Assembly: GCA_003614735.1 (NCBI GenBank)
Contig: KZ992525.1
Coordinates: forward strand, 1,645 to 35,221
Source of the DNA: Thamnocephalis sphaerospora
Lineage: Eukaryota > Zoopagomycota > Zoopagomycetes > Zoopagales > Sigmoideomycetaceae
Direction: 5' to 3'
DNA: 33,577 nucleotides
The notes beneath the pieces are model-generated. The model was not told the origin of the DNA, ran no database searches, and worked only from the letters and a program-made list of their open reading frames with translations. The translations under genes were made by a program, and so were the position numbers. The number at the start of each line of letters is the position of its first letter. The first letter of the stretch is position 1. Below are positions 9,478 through 19,009 of the stretch, piece by piece.

Positions 9478-11388
9478 ACTTGCTGCAAGTACTAACAGCC
9501 CTGCTGTAGCGCTAGTAGTAAGTGAGCAGAAAAGCTGCTGATGGCAACGGAGGGTGTTGAGGCAAAGTTGTTGATAACACCACAGCTACTATCAACGACG
9601 TATTTACGTGAGTTAAAGGCGACGTTAGCAATAAGCAGGCGCGCTGAATTCAACGCGCACCACAATAAAGCCAAATTGGAAAAGAGAACTAATGATCGTC
9701 AAAGTGTTGATTGTAGGAAAGAAATTGGAGGATATGATGTCGGACTTGCGGCATTAGCGACGTCGCTCCATTTATACGTTACTCGTACATTTGCCAAAAG
9801 CCTAGATGGTGGCACAGTACAAAGCTATAAACAGCTGTTTACCGCGAGTTGAACAAATAAGGACAACGGTCATGTGAACTCAGGTCGTCGTTGAGTTGCT
9901 GCAAATATTAGCCTAGGGCGTTGAGAACTGGAGAACCAAGCGCTTGCGATCATATCTACAGTCTCGCCGTGTGCCGTACCTGATCTAACCGCGCACATGC
10001 CTGCTGTATCAAACTAGGATATCCAGCTTAGGATGACTATACGCCGAGATCACGCTGTTGAAAGTCCGCGCTAAAAAAGAGAGCCTGATGGCCATTGCGC
10101 GTGAATGATGTTGGTAAGAGTATGACATGGTTACCCGTCAGACGTAAAGAAATAGCAGTATGACTGATGCCGACGCTTATTCTGTCAGTGTGAGTAGCCA
10201 GGCGCGTGCTAGTGGCGTATTGTCATGTTTCAGCAGCGGAAACACAAAGAGTTACAATGCCATCACACACCAAAAGACAAACAAAGGCCAGTAACAAAAT
10301 GCAGCAATTGTCTTGCATGTGCTCATGCCTGGCAAAAACCCAAAACTAGTACGAGCTCGGGTTAATGACACAGTGCTCATGCCAAACCACTGCTTCCTCC
10401 TGGTGCCGTATTGCAGGGCTGCCTGTCATGACGTTCTGCTCATCAGACCGGCGCTACATCGGAAGCCGCGCAAAAGATGCAGCATGAAAGCAACGCTCTG
10501 CTGTGTACACTATTTAACCGCACCAATGTGCGGTCTTTGGAGCATGTTCGGCAAATGCCTTAATCGCCAGTCATGGTCAATGCAACACGAGAAAGCGCAG
10601 CATTTTACCGCCTGTGCTAAAGCACAAGGATACACAACACTTCACCGTCTGCACTACAGCACGAGGATATCCAACAGTTTGTCGCATCATCACGTACCCG
10701 CAACGTGCGTAACCTCTGCATAACACTACGGCACACCACTACATGAGAGCATAAGACTATACATCCTGAGAAAAGTAAACCAGCAAACATTGCGTCACTC
10801 GTTTGCTTTGACTGCACAAGTCATTTTCGCTTTGCTCGTAATTCCACTTGTGTCGGCGCTATTGGATTGGTTATAGCCGAAACCAAGGCCGTTGTATTTT
10901 ACCCGTCACACGCGCCCTACAGCCTTTATATGGCGGTCACTTACACATGACGTTTGAGCGCAGACACACCAGCCTAGAAAAGGCCACGTGCATTTTACCC
11001 ACCACATGCGCCTTGTGATGCATGTACAGCTGCCGCGCAAAGATGGTGTTTGAAAGGCATGCACGTCTGCCGACTAGCTGCTCGCAGTGTGGATACGCAT
11101 AGTATGCAAGATTATTGCCGTCAAGCACCGCACAAGCAGCAAATGAACAGCTACGGAGCCTTTGGAAAGAAATGGCGTCGGCTAGCCCATGCGGGTCTGC
11201 ATATCGTATCCAGAAGCACAGTAAATGCTTTGTTGCTACTCGGCCGCCATAAAAGTAGCTGCTGAATAAACAATGCACTTTTTTCGGGCTAGTACGTAAG
11301 AAATATGTATTGCAAGCAGTCTCAACAGCGTGATGGAGGAACAATCAAGGTATGTAGCGGTACGGGCGGCCACACAATGCTAGTCTGC
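9478..11388. other. Long gap between kelch copies 1 and 2
   Basis: About 1.9 kb. The part next to copy 1 holds promoter blocks shared with the other kelch genes. The rest has only short frames rich in C, H and R without family signals. Two weak direct repeats are visible: about 31 bases at 10612 and 10649 (period 37), and about 32 bases at 10889 and 10984 sharing the core ATTTTACCC. No gene supported. Confidence 0.5.
9609..9690 (-). promoter_or_regulatory. Conserved upstream block of kelch copy 1
   Basis: About 132-213 bases upstream of the ATG. It aligns with blocks at the same distance before kelch copies 2 and 3. Shared cores are TTAGCAATA and, on the plus strand, AAATTGGAAAAGAGA. A second shared block, AAAAGCCTAGATGGTGGCAC, lies at about 9795-9825. 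These are either duplicated promoter elements or ancestry-only similarity. Confidence 0.45.
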
Positions 11389-13050
11389 TCAGGGCCCGGA
11401 GTCCGGGTTTGCGATGCGCAGCTCCTGCTTGGGCACCACCGTGGTATACACGTTATTTTCGCGTGCAAGCGTTTGAAGGCGTGTCTCCTGCGCTTCGTCA
11501 TCTACGTTTAGCGGACCGGCAGAGTGCATCCCAAGAGTAGTGGACAAGTTGCTAGCGGTGGCGATAAATGAGCTAGGTAGCGGCGCAAGACGACTCAAAC
11601 CATCTGTAAACGACATAGTAGGAGGCACAGGCGGTGATAATGGGCGCTGAGTGCCTGGCGCAGTGGGCTGTTGTTGCGATGCCGCTACCAGAGTGAGCGG
11701 GTTGAAAGGCGGTGCAGCATCTCCGGTTGCAGGCAGTGTCGGGCGCCGAGACGCCGCAAAAGCACTACTGTATATGCCTGACTGGCTCGTGTCCAACATG
11801 GCAGCGTTCTTTTGCCCAGAAAGTATCTCCAGCTGTGCCTGCTTTTTCGCGCGTGAGCGGCGAACGTAAAAGAGCGCGGTAACTCCGATCAGTACAGGCA
11901 CGGTAATGCAAGCAAGCACAATTCCAGCAATGGTACCGGCACCAAGGCCTTCTGATAGCTGCGAGTCTGGCTGCGAGTCTGGCAAAGTGCCCGAAGAGCC
12001 ACCAGATTTGGGAAAATTACTCTCAAACGCCCATGTCTTGGTGTTGAGTGCGTATACATTGCCGTCACCTTTGTTACCCTTGAGAAATCCAAACGCCACA
12101 ATCATATAATTGCCAACCATAGTAGCCGAGTGTTCGTACCGTCCTTCCGGCGCATTCTTCACCGTCGGCTTTGACCATGTAAACGTGGTCGTATCCAGCA
12201 CCGCCACATCGTTGTAGAAAGTGCTGTAGTTGAAACTACAGCCGCCAAAGACAATGATGCGCTCGCCAACAACCACAGAGCTGTGCGCACGCCGTGGAAG
12301 AGGAATACTGCCGCGCGCCGTACTCGTTCCCCAAGTGTCCTTTTCCGGATTATACCAGTTGATCTTGTTCATCGACGCAAGGCTAGCGTTGTTAGCGCCG
12401 CCAATGGACACAAATTTCTTTTGCTTGACCACGTAGCTTAGCGTGTGTTGAGATAATGCGCTGTTGGCGCCGGTCGCATTCTTGCATTTTGACCACTTGA
12501 ACGAGTTTTTGCTGAGCTTATACATGTCATCAAACACTTCTGGCTGGCTTTTGTCTTCGCCGTCAACGCCGCCGTAGGTATAGATGTAGGTTCCGTCCGA
12601 AGCAACGGCTGCCCCCGCTCGGCGTGGCTCTGGGCCTTCCTTTCTCGACTCTAGTTTCCAAGTGCGCTGAACCGGATTAAACGTCCAGACGGCATCGCTT
12701 GGACCTTCGTGACCATCAAGATCACCACCGAACAGCATCAGACGCTTATGACTAGCATCTGCCTGTAAAGCGCCATTTGTCACCGGATTTGGCTTGTCTC
12801 CCGGTGTGCTGATGAATATCCAAGGCGGCGACTCTGTGTTAAACGATTGAGAAGTGTCAATCGAAACGACAAAATTGTCGCTAGCCAAGGGCGACTTGGA
12901 GCCGCTAGTACCCGATCGACCGCCGACGATGTAAAGGCTGCTGCCGAGTAGCGCGGCCGAGTGGCCCCAACGCGGCTTCGGGGCAGTAGATTGCCCGCTT
13001 GCCATCCAGGACGCAGTGGCAGCCAGCGCCAACCCCAGGCTGAACCGCAT
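11389..13050 (-). CDS. Kelch-repeat single-pass membrane protein, copy 2
   Basis: 553 residues, no introns. Signal peptide about 1-19 (MRFSLGLALAATASWMASG). A kelch beta-propeller follows (about 24-345): blades start with PRWGHSAAL, PEPRRAGAAV, PRRAHSSVVV and GRYEHSATMV, with Gly-Gly doublets at VGGR, FGGD, YGGV, IGGA and FGGC. After a Ser/Asp-rich stalk comes a TM helix (about 372-395), a YVRRSR stop-transfer sequence and a proline-rich cytoplasmic tail with RPLSPPVPP, SRLAPLPS and a C-terminal PKQELRIANPD. Kelch propellers bind proteins or glycans; this arrangement suggests a surface receptor or adhesin, which is inference. It is the best intact reference for the broken copy 1. Confidence 0.9.
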   Translation of the reverse strand: MRFSLGLALAATASWMASGQSTAPKPRWGHSAALLGSSLYIVGGRSGTSGSKSPLASDNFVVSIDTSQSFNTESPPWIFISTPGDKPNPVTNGALQADASHKRLMLFGGDLDGHEGPSDAVWTFNPVQRTWKLESRKEGPEPRRAGAAVASDGTYIYTYGGVDGEDKSQPEVFDDMYKLSKNSFKWSKCKNATGANSALSQHTLSYVVKQKKFVSIGGANNASLASMNKINWYNPEKDTWGTSTARGSIPLPRRAHSSVVVGERIIVFGGCSFNYSTFYNDVAVLDTTTFTWSKPTVKNAPEGRYEHSATMVGNYMIVAFGFLKGNKGDGNVYALNTKTWAFESNFPKSGGSSGTLPDSQPDSQLSEGLGAGTIAGIVLACITVPVLIGVTALFYVRRSRAKKQAQLEILSGQKNAAMLDTSQSGIYSSAFAASRRPTLPATGDAAPPFNPLTLVAASQQQPTAPGTQRPLSPPVPPTMSFTDGLSRLAPLPSSFIATASNLSTTLGMHSAGPLNVDDEAQETRLQTLARENNVYTTVVPKQELRIANPDSGP

Positions 13051-13169
13051 ACTTTCTAAAGCGCCAACAGCCCTGCTGTGGCACTAACAGTAGAGGAGCG
13101 GTAATGCTACCGATCATATCAAAGTGACTCTGGTCAGAATGCGCCAACACCACAACTGCTGTCAACAAC

Positions 13170-13260
13170 ATGCTTACGCGGATTAAAGCGATATTAGCAA
13201 TAGGCGAGCACACTGGCTCCAACGTGCACTACAACAAAGCTAGATTGGAAAAGAGAGTAA
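13170..13260 (-). promoter_or_regulatory. Conserved upstream block of kelch copy 2
   Basis: About 120-210 bases upstream of the ATG. It contains GCGATATTAGCAATA and AGATTGGAAAAGAGAG on the plus strand, matching the blocks before copies 1 and 3 in order and spacing. A second shared block lies at about 13325-13352 (AAAGGCCTGGATAGTGACAC). Confidence 0.45.
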
Positions 13261-13352
13261 AGGGTACGAGGTTGGCCCCGCGGCGACGGTGGCAAGTTGA
13301 ACCGGTGGATATATCTACGCACCCGTCAAAAGGCCTGGATAGTGACACAGTG

Positions 13353-14139
13353 CGACGCTTTGGACCACCATTTGTCACAAGCTATGTGAGCAGGGGCACT
13401 CCTTGTATGGACCGGGGCCACGCTGAGTCGCTGAGAGCACACACCCAAGGTGCTGAAAGCTAGACTACCGAGTGTCGATGACCGAGTTTACAGGCATGCT
13501 CTGTGACACTTTTACCTCCGCCGGCAACTGGACAATCACTCTCCACCGCCATGCCCATATACGCTAACCCACCCGCTCTTGCGTCTCTATCATCAGTGTG
13601 CGCGCGCAAAGGCATAAGGACAAAAGTCTTGCCGCTGCGCGTAGGCAACTAAGCAGCAGATTTTCCTTTGCATATTTCTTTCTTTCATGCCATGCTCCCG
13701 CGCTCCAGCTAACGCACCGCATCAATCTCATCAGGCTGCCGCAGCGTGCCGCGTCACGTTTGTCAAGCCTGTTGTAAAATCCTGCACAAGCGTAACAACG
13801 CTATCAAGTGACCGCTAAACAAGTAATTTTCTCTTCCTTCCACATAGTGCGATATGCTTAACAAACAGTGTATGTGCAAGGTAGATTAGACGCTGCATAA
13901 ATCAAGGCAGTAAATTTGAGATGGACATTGCAGTGAATGCTGTAAAATATAATGCCAAAGCCACCAGGAATACATGCTACAAAACCATGCTCTTGGACGT
14001 GCTAGACCTCGGTTTGGAATGCCTTCAGATCGCTTGGTGATGCGGGAGGATCCACATGACCAGACAGAGTATGTGCTGGGTAAAGTGACACTATTTCTAG
14101 CGCTGTGGTATAAAAAATCATACCAATCTTGAGCGACAG
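13353..14139. other. Intergenic region
   Basis: About 790 bases between the kelch copy 2 promoter and the candidate membrane-protein exons. The stretch 13370-13400 (TTTGTCACAAGCTATGTGAG) resembles 18197-18222 upstream of copy 3, extending the shared promoter. Nothing else recognised. Confidence 0.4.
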
Positions 14140-15183
14140 CTACGAAAGTGATAGGTAACAAACAAGCAGTAGCCCAACGACGATTGCCATGTCAATTTGC
14201 TGCGTAACGTGAGCAGCTGTGTTAGCACGAGCATTCAGTTCCGCGTCCCCTCATCTTCATCTGAAACTTACTCAACGCTTCTTGTTGATGCCTACAGCAT
14301 TTGGTGCTCTGGGACAAACCAGGAACATCCAAATGGCAGCGGCGCAGAGAAGGATAGCATTGCCGAGATTCACGACAAAAAGTGTCCTGGCAAGTAGAAC
14401 GTAGACATAGAGGCTATCAAACACAGCCCATTGGTAGCACACCTGAGCTGCTATGCAGATTATTGTGACAAGTGTCATTAGGACAATGGCAATATAGGCC
14501 AAAATCCTAGCTCTTCTAGCACTGCTGCCAATCTCGCGTTGCATCGATGATGTCCTGTTGGCGTCGACACAAAAGCGTAAGCAAGGGATGCCGCTAATCA
14601 TAGCACTGCTGTCGATCGCCTACCATTGTGCGACTAGAAATGCAGGCGTGATGTGATAAATAGGATAAACATGTCTATGTATTTGGCTGCACCGTTCGCT
14701 TCTGCAGCGGAGAACGCACTAGCACTTTGAACTGGGCTGTCATGATATATTAGCAAGCGCAATAAACATGTGGGTGTACTGTGTGGCGCGCGCTATATAC
14801 GCACGTATGAAAGCTACGGCAATTGTAGCGTGAGCCCATCTCTTGGTTGTAGAAAGACGCCCTCCGTGCAAAAGTCCCAGCACGACACAGCATTCCCCCA
14901 AGACATAAAACATGCCGCGAGAGACGCCATATTGTTGCTTGAAAGATGATTCGATATAATTCCCAAACATGTTGCCTATATCGCTGGCGACAAAAGCTTG
15001 TGCTATGCTGTGGAATAAAGGTGGACACGCAAAGAGTCGAAATATCTCTGCACTGGTCAACGCAAGGCCGCACACGTTATACGGATGGAATCAGCGCCAA
15101 CTGTTGAGTGTGGCAATTGGCAGAGAGCGTGTCTACGCTCTATACTGACCAAACAAGCGCACATCTGTGGCAGTAAAGGACAT
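14140..15183 (-). CDS. Possible multi-exon multi-pass membrane protein (exon model uncertain)
   Basis: No family recognised. Several minus-strand stretches encode strongly hydrophobic segments. One at about 15045-14760 includes RLFACPPLFHSIAQAFVAS, GMFYVLGECCVVLGLL and an AHATIAVAFI helix. One at 14593-14296 contains two or three helices (LAYIAIVLMTLVTIICIAAQ; LGNAILLCAAAIWMFLVC). A last exon at 14199-14140 (QIDMAIVVGLLLVCYLSLS, stop) joins the previous one in phase through a 96-nt intron with a GTAGGC donor and ACGCAG acceptor. A possible first exon begins at the ATG at 15183 (MSFTATDVRLF, GTCAGT donor). The link between the two central exons is unresolved. Six or seven TM helices would suggest a receptor- or transporter-like protein, but a decayed gene is possible. 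Confidence 0.4.
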
Positions 15184-15399
15184 GGCGACTCAACCCGGCG
15201 TCTGCCCGCAAGGGTAGAGTTGGAAAGTTATTTTGCTTGTACATCGTATCACATATAACGTGGCCACACGAGTGAATAAAACGTGTATGGTAATAAAGCG
15301 TAACGGCTTCATCGAATTTGGACAAAATACACCCTTGCTGCTGGCTAAAGAGGAGTTACTCCAACGTGGCATAGTGCACGTGGTGGCGGCATGATACAT

Positions 15400-15893
15400 C
15401 TACAGGGCGTATGCTGAGACCACGTTGGACGATACCGCTTTTCCAACGAAAGCCATGCTGGCTGTTGGTAGAGACAAGAGAAGCAGCTTTGGCGTGAGCA
15501 CCGAGCAGAATACTGTGCCCCGTACTGGCATTGGCTCTTCGCTGGGCATAAGCGCAGACTGTGTCATCAGCGCCTTTTCTACTAATGCAGCCATGCATCC
15601 TTTACGGTATAGCCGTCCAGGTTTGTGCCGCCTAGATTGGTTTTGGGTGACAAGCGTGCATCTGAGTCGGGCGTGACCTGTCGCATCGCTCTGGACAAAA
15701 TATCCTGCATTTGGCTGTTCAGCCGCCAGCGTTCTAGATACAGGCTAGCCACAAATCGCCTGTGCACCGATGAGCTCCGGTTCCTGAGGAAATACCCATT
15801 ACCGTCGGTGGCTAGCTCGTGCAGGTCGCCAATAAAAGACACGCCGATCTTGGCGGGATAATGCACGCAACAAAAGCGCTCAAATACTTTCAA
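15400..15893 (-). other. Two overlapping unrecognised open frames
   Basis: A 103-residue frame (15893-15582) with a soluble, charged sequence (RRFVASLYLERWRLNSQ) overlaps a 64-residue frame (15594-15400, MAALVEKALMTQSAL). The overlap is 13 bases with a one-base register change, as expected for a frameshifted gene or a missed short intron. No family recognised. It could be a 5' part of the neighbouring membrane-protein candidate, or noise. Confidence 0.2.
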
Positions 15894-15988
15894 AATAGCG
15901 TGTATGTGTGCATTTATGGCAAAGAAAGTGCAGCAGCTAGATGAAGAGTACGTGTAACGCTGCGGCTGGACACATCATGCTGGGCGAC

Positions 15989-17872
15989 TCAAGGCTTACC
16001 ATCTGGGTCCGGGTTTGCAATGCGCAACTCCTGTTTGGGTGCTACAGCTGCGGCAAATGCATTACTGTGAGGTGTAGGCGTTTGAGAGCGAGCTTCGTAC
16101 GCCTCATCATTTGCATATGGCTGGGTAGCCTGATAAATAGCAAGGTGCTCTTCGGGAATAACAAATGAGCTGCTAGCAGCAAAGGTGAGCGAGCTAGGCA
16201 GTGGTGCAAGACGACTCGAGCTGTAGCCTGCGCCAACGGTCGATGCGTCCGTGCTGACCCAAGAATCACGGTTGGTGCGTTGGTCGAGCTGGCCGCTTGG
16301 ATCTGTGTCTATAGGCTGGGCAGTGGGTGGCACTGGTGGCGAAAGTGGGCGCAAGAAGCCAGGAGCAACGTGACTCGGTGAGATCGATGTGTCGGAAACG
16401 ACTGAAAACCGATTTGACGGCTGTGCAAACGGCGACACGGGTCGCTGATGCGAGGCTGATGCTAGCGTGATTGGACTGAAATACGGTGCAACACCGCCAG
16501 CAGTCGATGATACCGGGTTCTGATACACTCCGGGAGCATCACTGCTGTAGGTATGTGCACCAGCAACATAAGATCCGGCCGCCAATCCACTACTGTGTGT
16601 TCCTGGCTGTTTTGCGCCCGGTGAGATGGCATTCTCTCGTTCCTGAAGTGACCCCAATTGGCGCGATCTTTCTCCACGCCGGCGGCGAACATAAAATAGC
16701 ACAGCGGCTGCAATCAACGCCAGCGCAACAGCGCAGCCAAGCACAATTCCGGTAATCTCGCCGGAGCTGAGACCATCTGACGATGATGAATCCGACTGAG
16801 AGCCTGGTGATGTGCTTGAAGCCGCAACTCCAGGAAAGCTGGTCTCAAATGCCCATGTTTTAGTGTTGAGCGCATAAATGTTGGTGTCGCCTTTGTTGCC
16901 AACGAGGAATCCAAACGCTACAACCATGTAGTCACCAACCATAGTAGCCGAGTGTTCGTACCGTCCTTCTGGCGCATTCTTCACCGTCGGCTTTGACCAT
17001 GTGAACGTGGTCGTATCCAACACCGCCACATCGTTGTAGAAAGTGTCGTAATTGAAACTGCAGCCGCCAAAGATGATGATGCGCTCGCCAACAACCACGG
17101 CGCTGTGTTCTCGCCGCGGAAGAGGAATATCGCCGCGCGCCGTACTCGTCCCCCAAGTGTCCTTTTCCGGATCGTACCAGTTGATTTTGCTCATCGACGC
17201 AAAGTCTGTAGCATCAGCGCCGCCAATAGACACGAGTATGTTGCGTCCCGGCACGTAACTTAGCGTGTGCTGAAATAGCGCACCAGCGTTTCCTGTTGCA
17301 CTCTTGCGGCTTGACCATTTCAACGAGTCTTTGCTGAGCCGATAAAGATCATTAAACCTTTCCGGCTGACCGCTATCACTAACGCTCACACCGCCGTACG
17401 CGTAAATGTAGGTGCCTACCGATGCGCTAGCGGCATTTATCCGACGTGGCTTTGGTCCATCATCGCTCGATGCTATGGACCAAGTGTGCTCGAGCGGACG
17501 AAGTGTCCAGACAGGATTGCTCTGGCTTTTTTTGTCACCAAGGCTGCCGCCATACAGAACTAAGCGCTTGCGGCTTGCGTCAGCCTCTAGAATGCCATCC
17601 ATCAGCGGATCCGGCTTGTCTCCCAATGTGTCGACAAGTGTCCAGGGTGGCGAATTTGTGCTGAATGGCTGCGAAACATCCACAGAGATGACAAAATTGT
17701 CACTAGCCATAGGCGATGTAAGGCCATTGGTGCCTGATCGACCGCCGACAATGTACAGATTGCCACCAAGCAGTGCGGCCGAGTGGCCCCAGCGCGGCGC
17801 CGGGATGATGGACTGCCCGCTCGCCATCCAGGGCGCTACAACCACCAGCCCCAACCACAGCCTGGGCCGCAT
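15989..17872 (-). CDS. Kelch-repeat single-pass membrane protein, copy 3
   Basis: 627 residues from the ATG at 17872 (MRPRLWLGLVVVAPWMASG), chosen over the upstream in-frame ATG at 17926 because it aligns with the signal peptides of the other copies. Propeller blades are as in copy 2: PRWGHSAALLGGNLYIVGGR, PKPRRINAA, PRREHSAVVVGERIIIFGGC and GRYEHSATMVGDYMVVAFGF. The TM helix lies at about residue 375-397, followed by YVRRRRGERSR. The cytoplasmic tail is about 75 residues longer than in copy 2 but keeps RPLSPPVPP, SRLAPLPSS and the C-terminal PKQELRIANPD. No introns. Same inferred role as copy 2; the tail insertion may diversify signalling. Confidence 0.9.
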   Translation of the reverse strand: MRPRLWLGLVVVAPWMASGQSIIPAPRWGHSAALLGGNLYIVGGRSGTNGLTSPMASDNFVISVDVSQPFSTNSPPWTLVDTLGDKPDPLMDGILEADASRKRLVLYGGSLGDKKSQSNPVWTLRPLEHTWSIASSDDGPKPRRINAASASVGTYIYAYGGVSVSDSGQPERFNDLYRLSKDSLKWSSRKSATGNAGALFQHTLSYVPGRNILVSIGGADATDFASMSKINWYDPEKDTWGTSTARGDIPLPRREHSAVVVGERIIIFGGCSFNYDTFYNDVAVLDTTTFTWSKPTVKNAPEGRYEHSATMVGDYMVVAFGFLVGNKGDTNIYALNTKTWAFETSFPGVAASSTSPGSQSDSSSSDGLSSGEITGIVLGCAVALALIAAAVLFYVRRRRGERSRQLGSLQERENAISPGAKQPGTHSSGLAAGSYVAGAHTYSSDAPGVYQNPVSSTAGGVAPYFSPITLASASHQRPVSPFAQPSNRFSVVSDTSISPSHVAPGFLRPLSPPVPPTAQPIDTDPSGQLDQRTNRDSWVSTDASTVGAGYSSSRLAPLPSSLTFAASSSFVIPEEHLAIYQATQPYANDEAYEARSQTPTPHSNAFAAAVAPKQELRIANPDPDGKP

Positions 17873-17999
17873 ACTTGCTGTGAATAGTGACAGTCCACGG
17901 CAGCACTGATAGCAGAAGGACGACACGCGCCCGATAGATGTGCAAACTATGCCCCGCTTGAATACACTGATGCCACTTTTGCTGCTATTACTGAGCTAC

Positions 18000-18089
18000 T
18001 TGATGTGAATTAGACGTGATATTAGCAAGTGCGTCAAGTGTACGGAGTTCCAACGTGTGCTATGGCGAATTAGATTGAGAGAAGAGTGT
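18000..18089 (-). promoter_or_regulatory. Conserved upstream block of kelch copy 3
   Basis: About 128-217 bases upstream of the ATG. It shares GTGATATTAGCAA and ATTAGATTGAGAGAAGAG with the corresponding blocks of the other two kelch genes. A second shared block lies at 18144-18172 (GGAAGGCCTGGGTAGCACA). Confidence 0.4.
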
Positions 18090-18222
18090 GAGGCTGGCGC
18101 GGTGGCGGGCGACAAAGTGGAACGGGGCATATGCTTGCGCACATCCAGCAGGAAGGCCTGGGTAGCACAATACAGCCTTTTAGTGCAAAATGGGCCTCTA
18201 TTTGTCGCAAGCTGTGTGAGTG

Positions 18223-18813
18223 GGAGCAGCGCTTTAGCATGAACGTGGGCTGGGCCACCATGCTTTCACAAAAACAGCCGCAGCAGAGAGTGGGATGCGC
18301 ACGTTTGAGTGTACTGCTTCACATGCGTGATGCCATGTCAGAGCAGACGCGTACACTGCCAAGTTAGCCTGTTGTGGTAAAACACATGTGGAAGACGGGT
18401 CAACTGTATTGCCAAAGTGTATCTTATTGTTCGTTATCGCGCGACTAGTGGAGGCTGGCCTGGCGTACTGTCGGTCAAATTGTACCTACTCTATGCCAAC
18501 GCAACTGCATTGTAAATGCTAGTAATACTGGCGTACACCATATCGGACGCGTGGTTGCCTTGTTCGCTCAAACGCATTGTTCACAAGAGACTCTAAGCAT
18601 GGCCCACAGCTCGACACCGGCGGGATTTTCGGCTACTGTCAAGCACCCTACCGACGCTATCCAAGTGTCTGTATATATACCGCTCTCTGAATCACCCATC
18701 CTGACCATCAGACGGCGTACACCTATGCTGCAAACAAAAAAATGGCGCGCGTTGCTTTACAGGCAGAAATAAGGATTCTCAACTAGTCTCCTCAGGGAAA
18801 CACTGTCACCAAT
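18223..18813. other. Intergenic region upstream of tRNA-Ala
   Basis: About 590 bases with no open frame carrying a family signal. It probably contains only the distal kelch copy 3 promoter and the tRNA 5' flank. Confidence 0.4.
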
Positions 18814-18886
18814 GGGGGTCTAGCTCAAATGGTAGAGCGCTCGCTTAGCATGCGAGAGGTACTGGGATCGATGCCCAGGTCCTCCA
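18814..18886 (+). tRNA. tRNA-Ala (anticodon AGC)
   Basis: A 73-base cloverleaf. The D stem is GCTC/GAGC, the anticodon stem CTCGC/GCGAG around loop TTAGCAT with AGC at 18847-18849, the T stem CTGGG/CCCAG around ATCGATG, and the discriminator is A. The acceptor stem GGGGGTC/GTCCTCC contains the G3-U70 pair that is the alanine identity element. There is one T-T mismatch at acceptor positions 6-67. The internal promoter boxes are intact (TAGCTCAAATGGTAGAG; GATCGATGCC). No intron. Confidence 0.95.
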
Positions 18887-18889
18887 CTC

Positions 18890-18899
18890 TTTTGTTTTT
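18890..18899 (+). terminator. RNA polymerase III terminator
   Basis: TTTT then G and TTTTT, starting four bases after the tRNA 3' end; the usual Pol III stop signal. Confidence 0.75.
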
Positions 18900-19009
18900 G
18901 GCAACAGCTTTACTTTTTACACTGCTAGGCAGCAACGGTATGAGGCTTTAATACATGGCGAACGCGGATACAAAGTGGCTTTGGTTGCAAAGGTGGGTTG
19001 GTGGTCTTT

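Noticed and set aside
10313-11344. Frames of about 135 codons on both strands in the kelch 1-2 gap
   Set aside because: Cys/His-rich, no motif, typical chance length; no splice partners seen.
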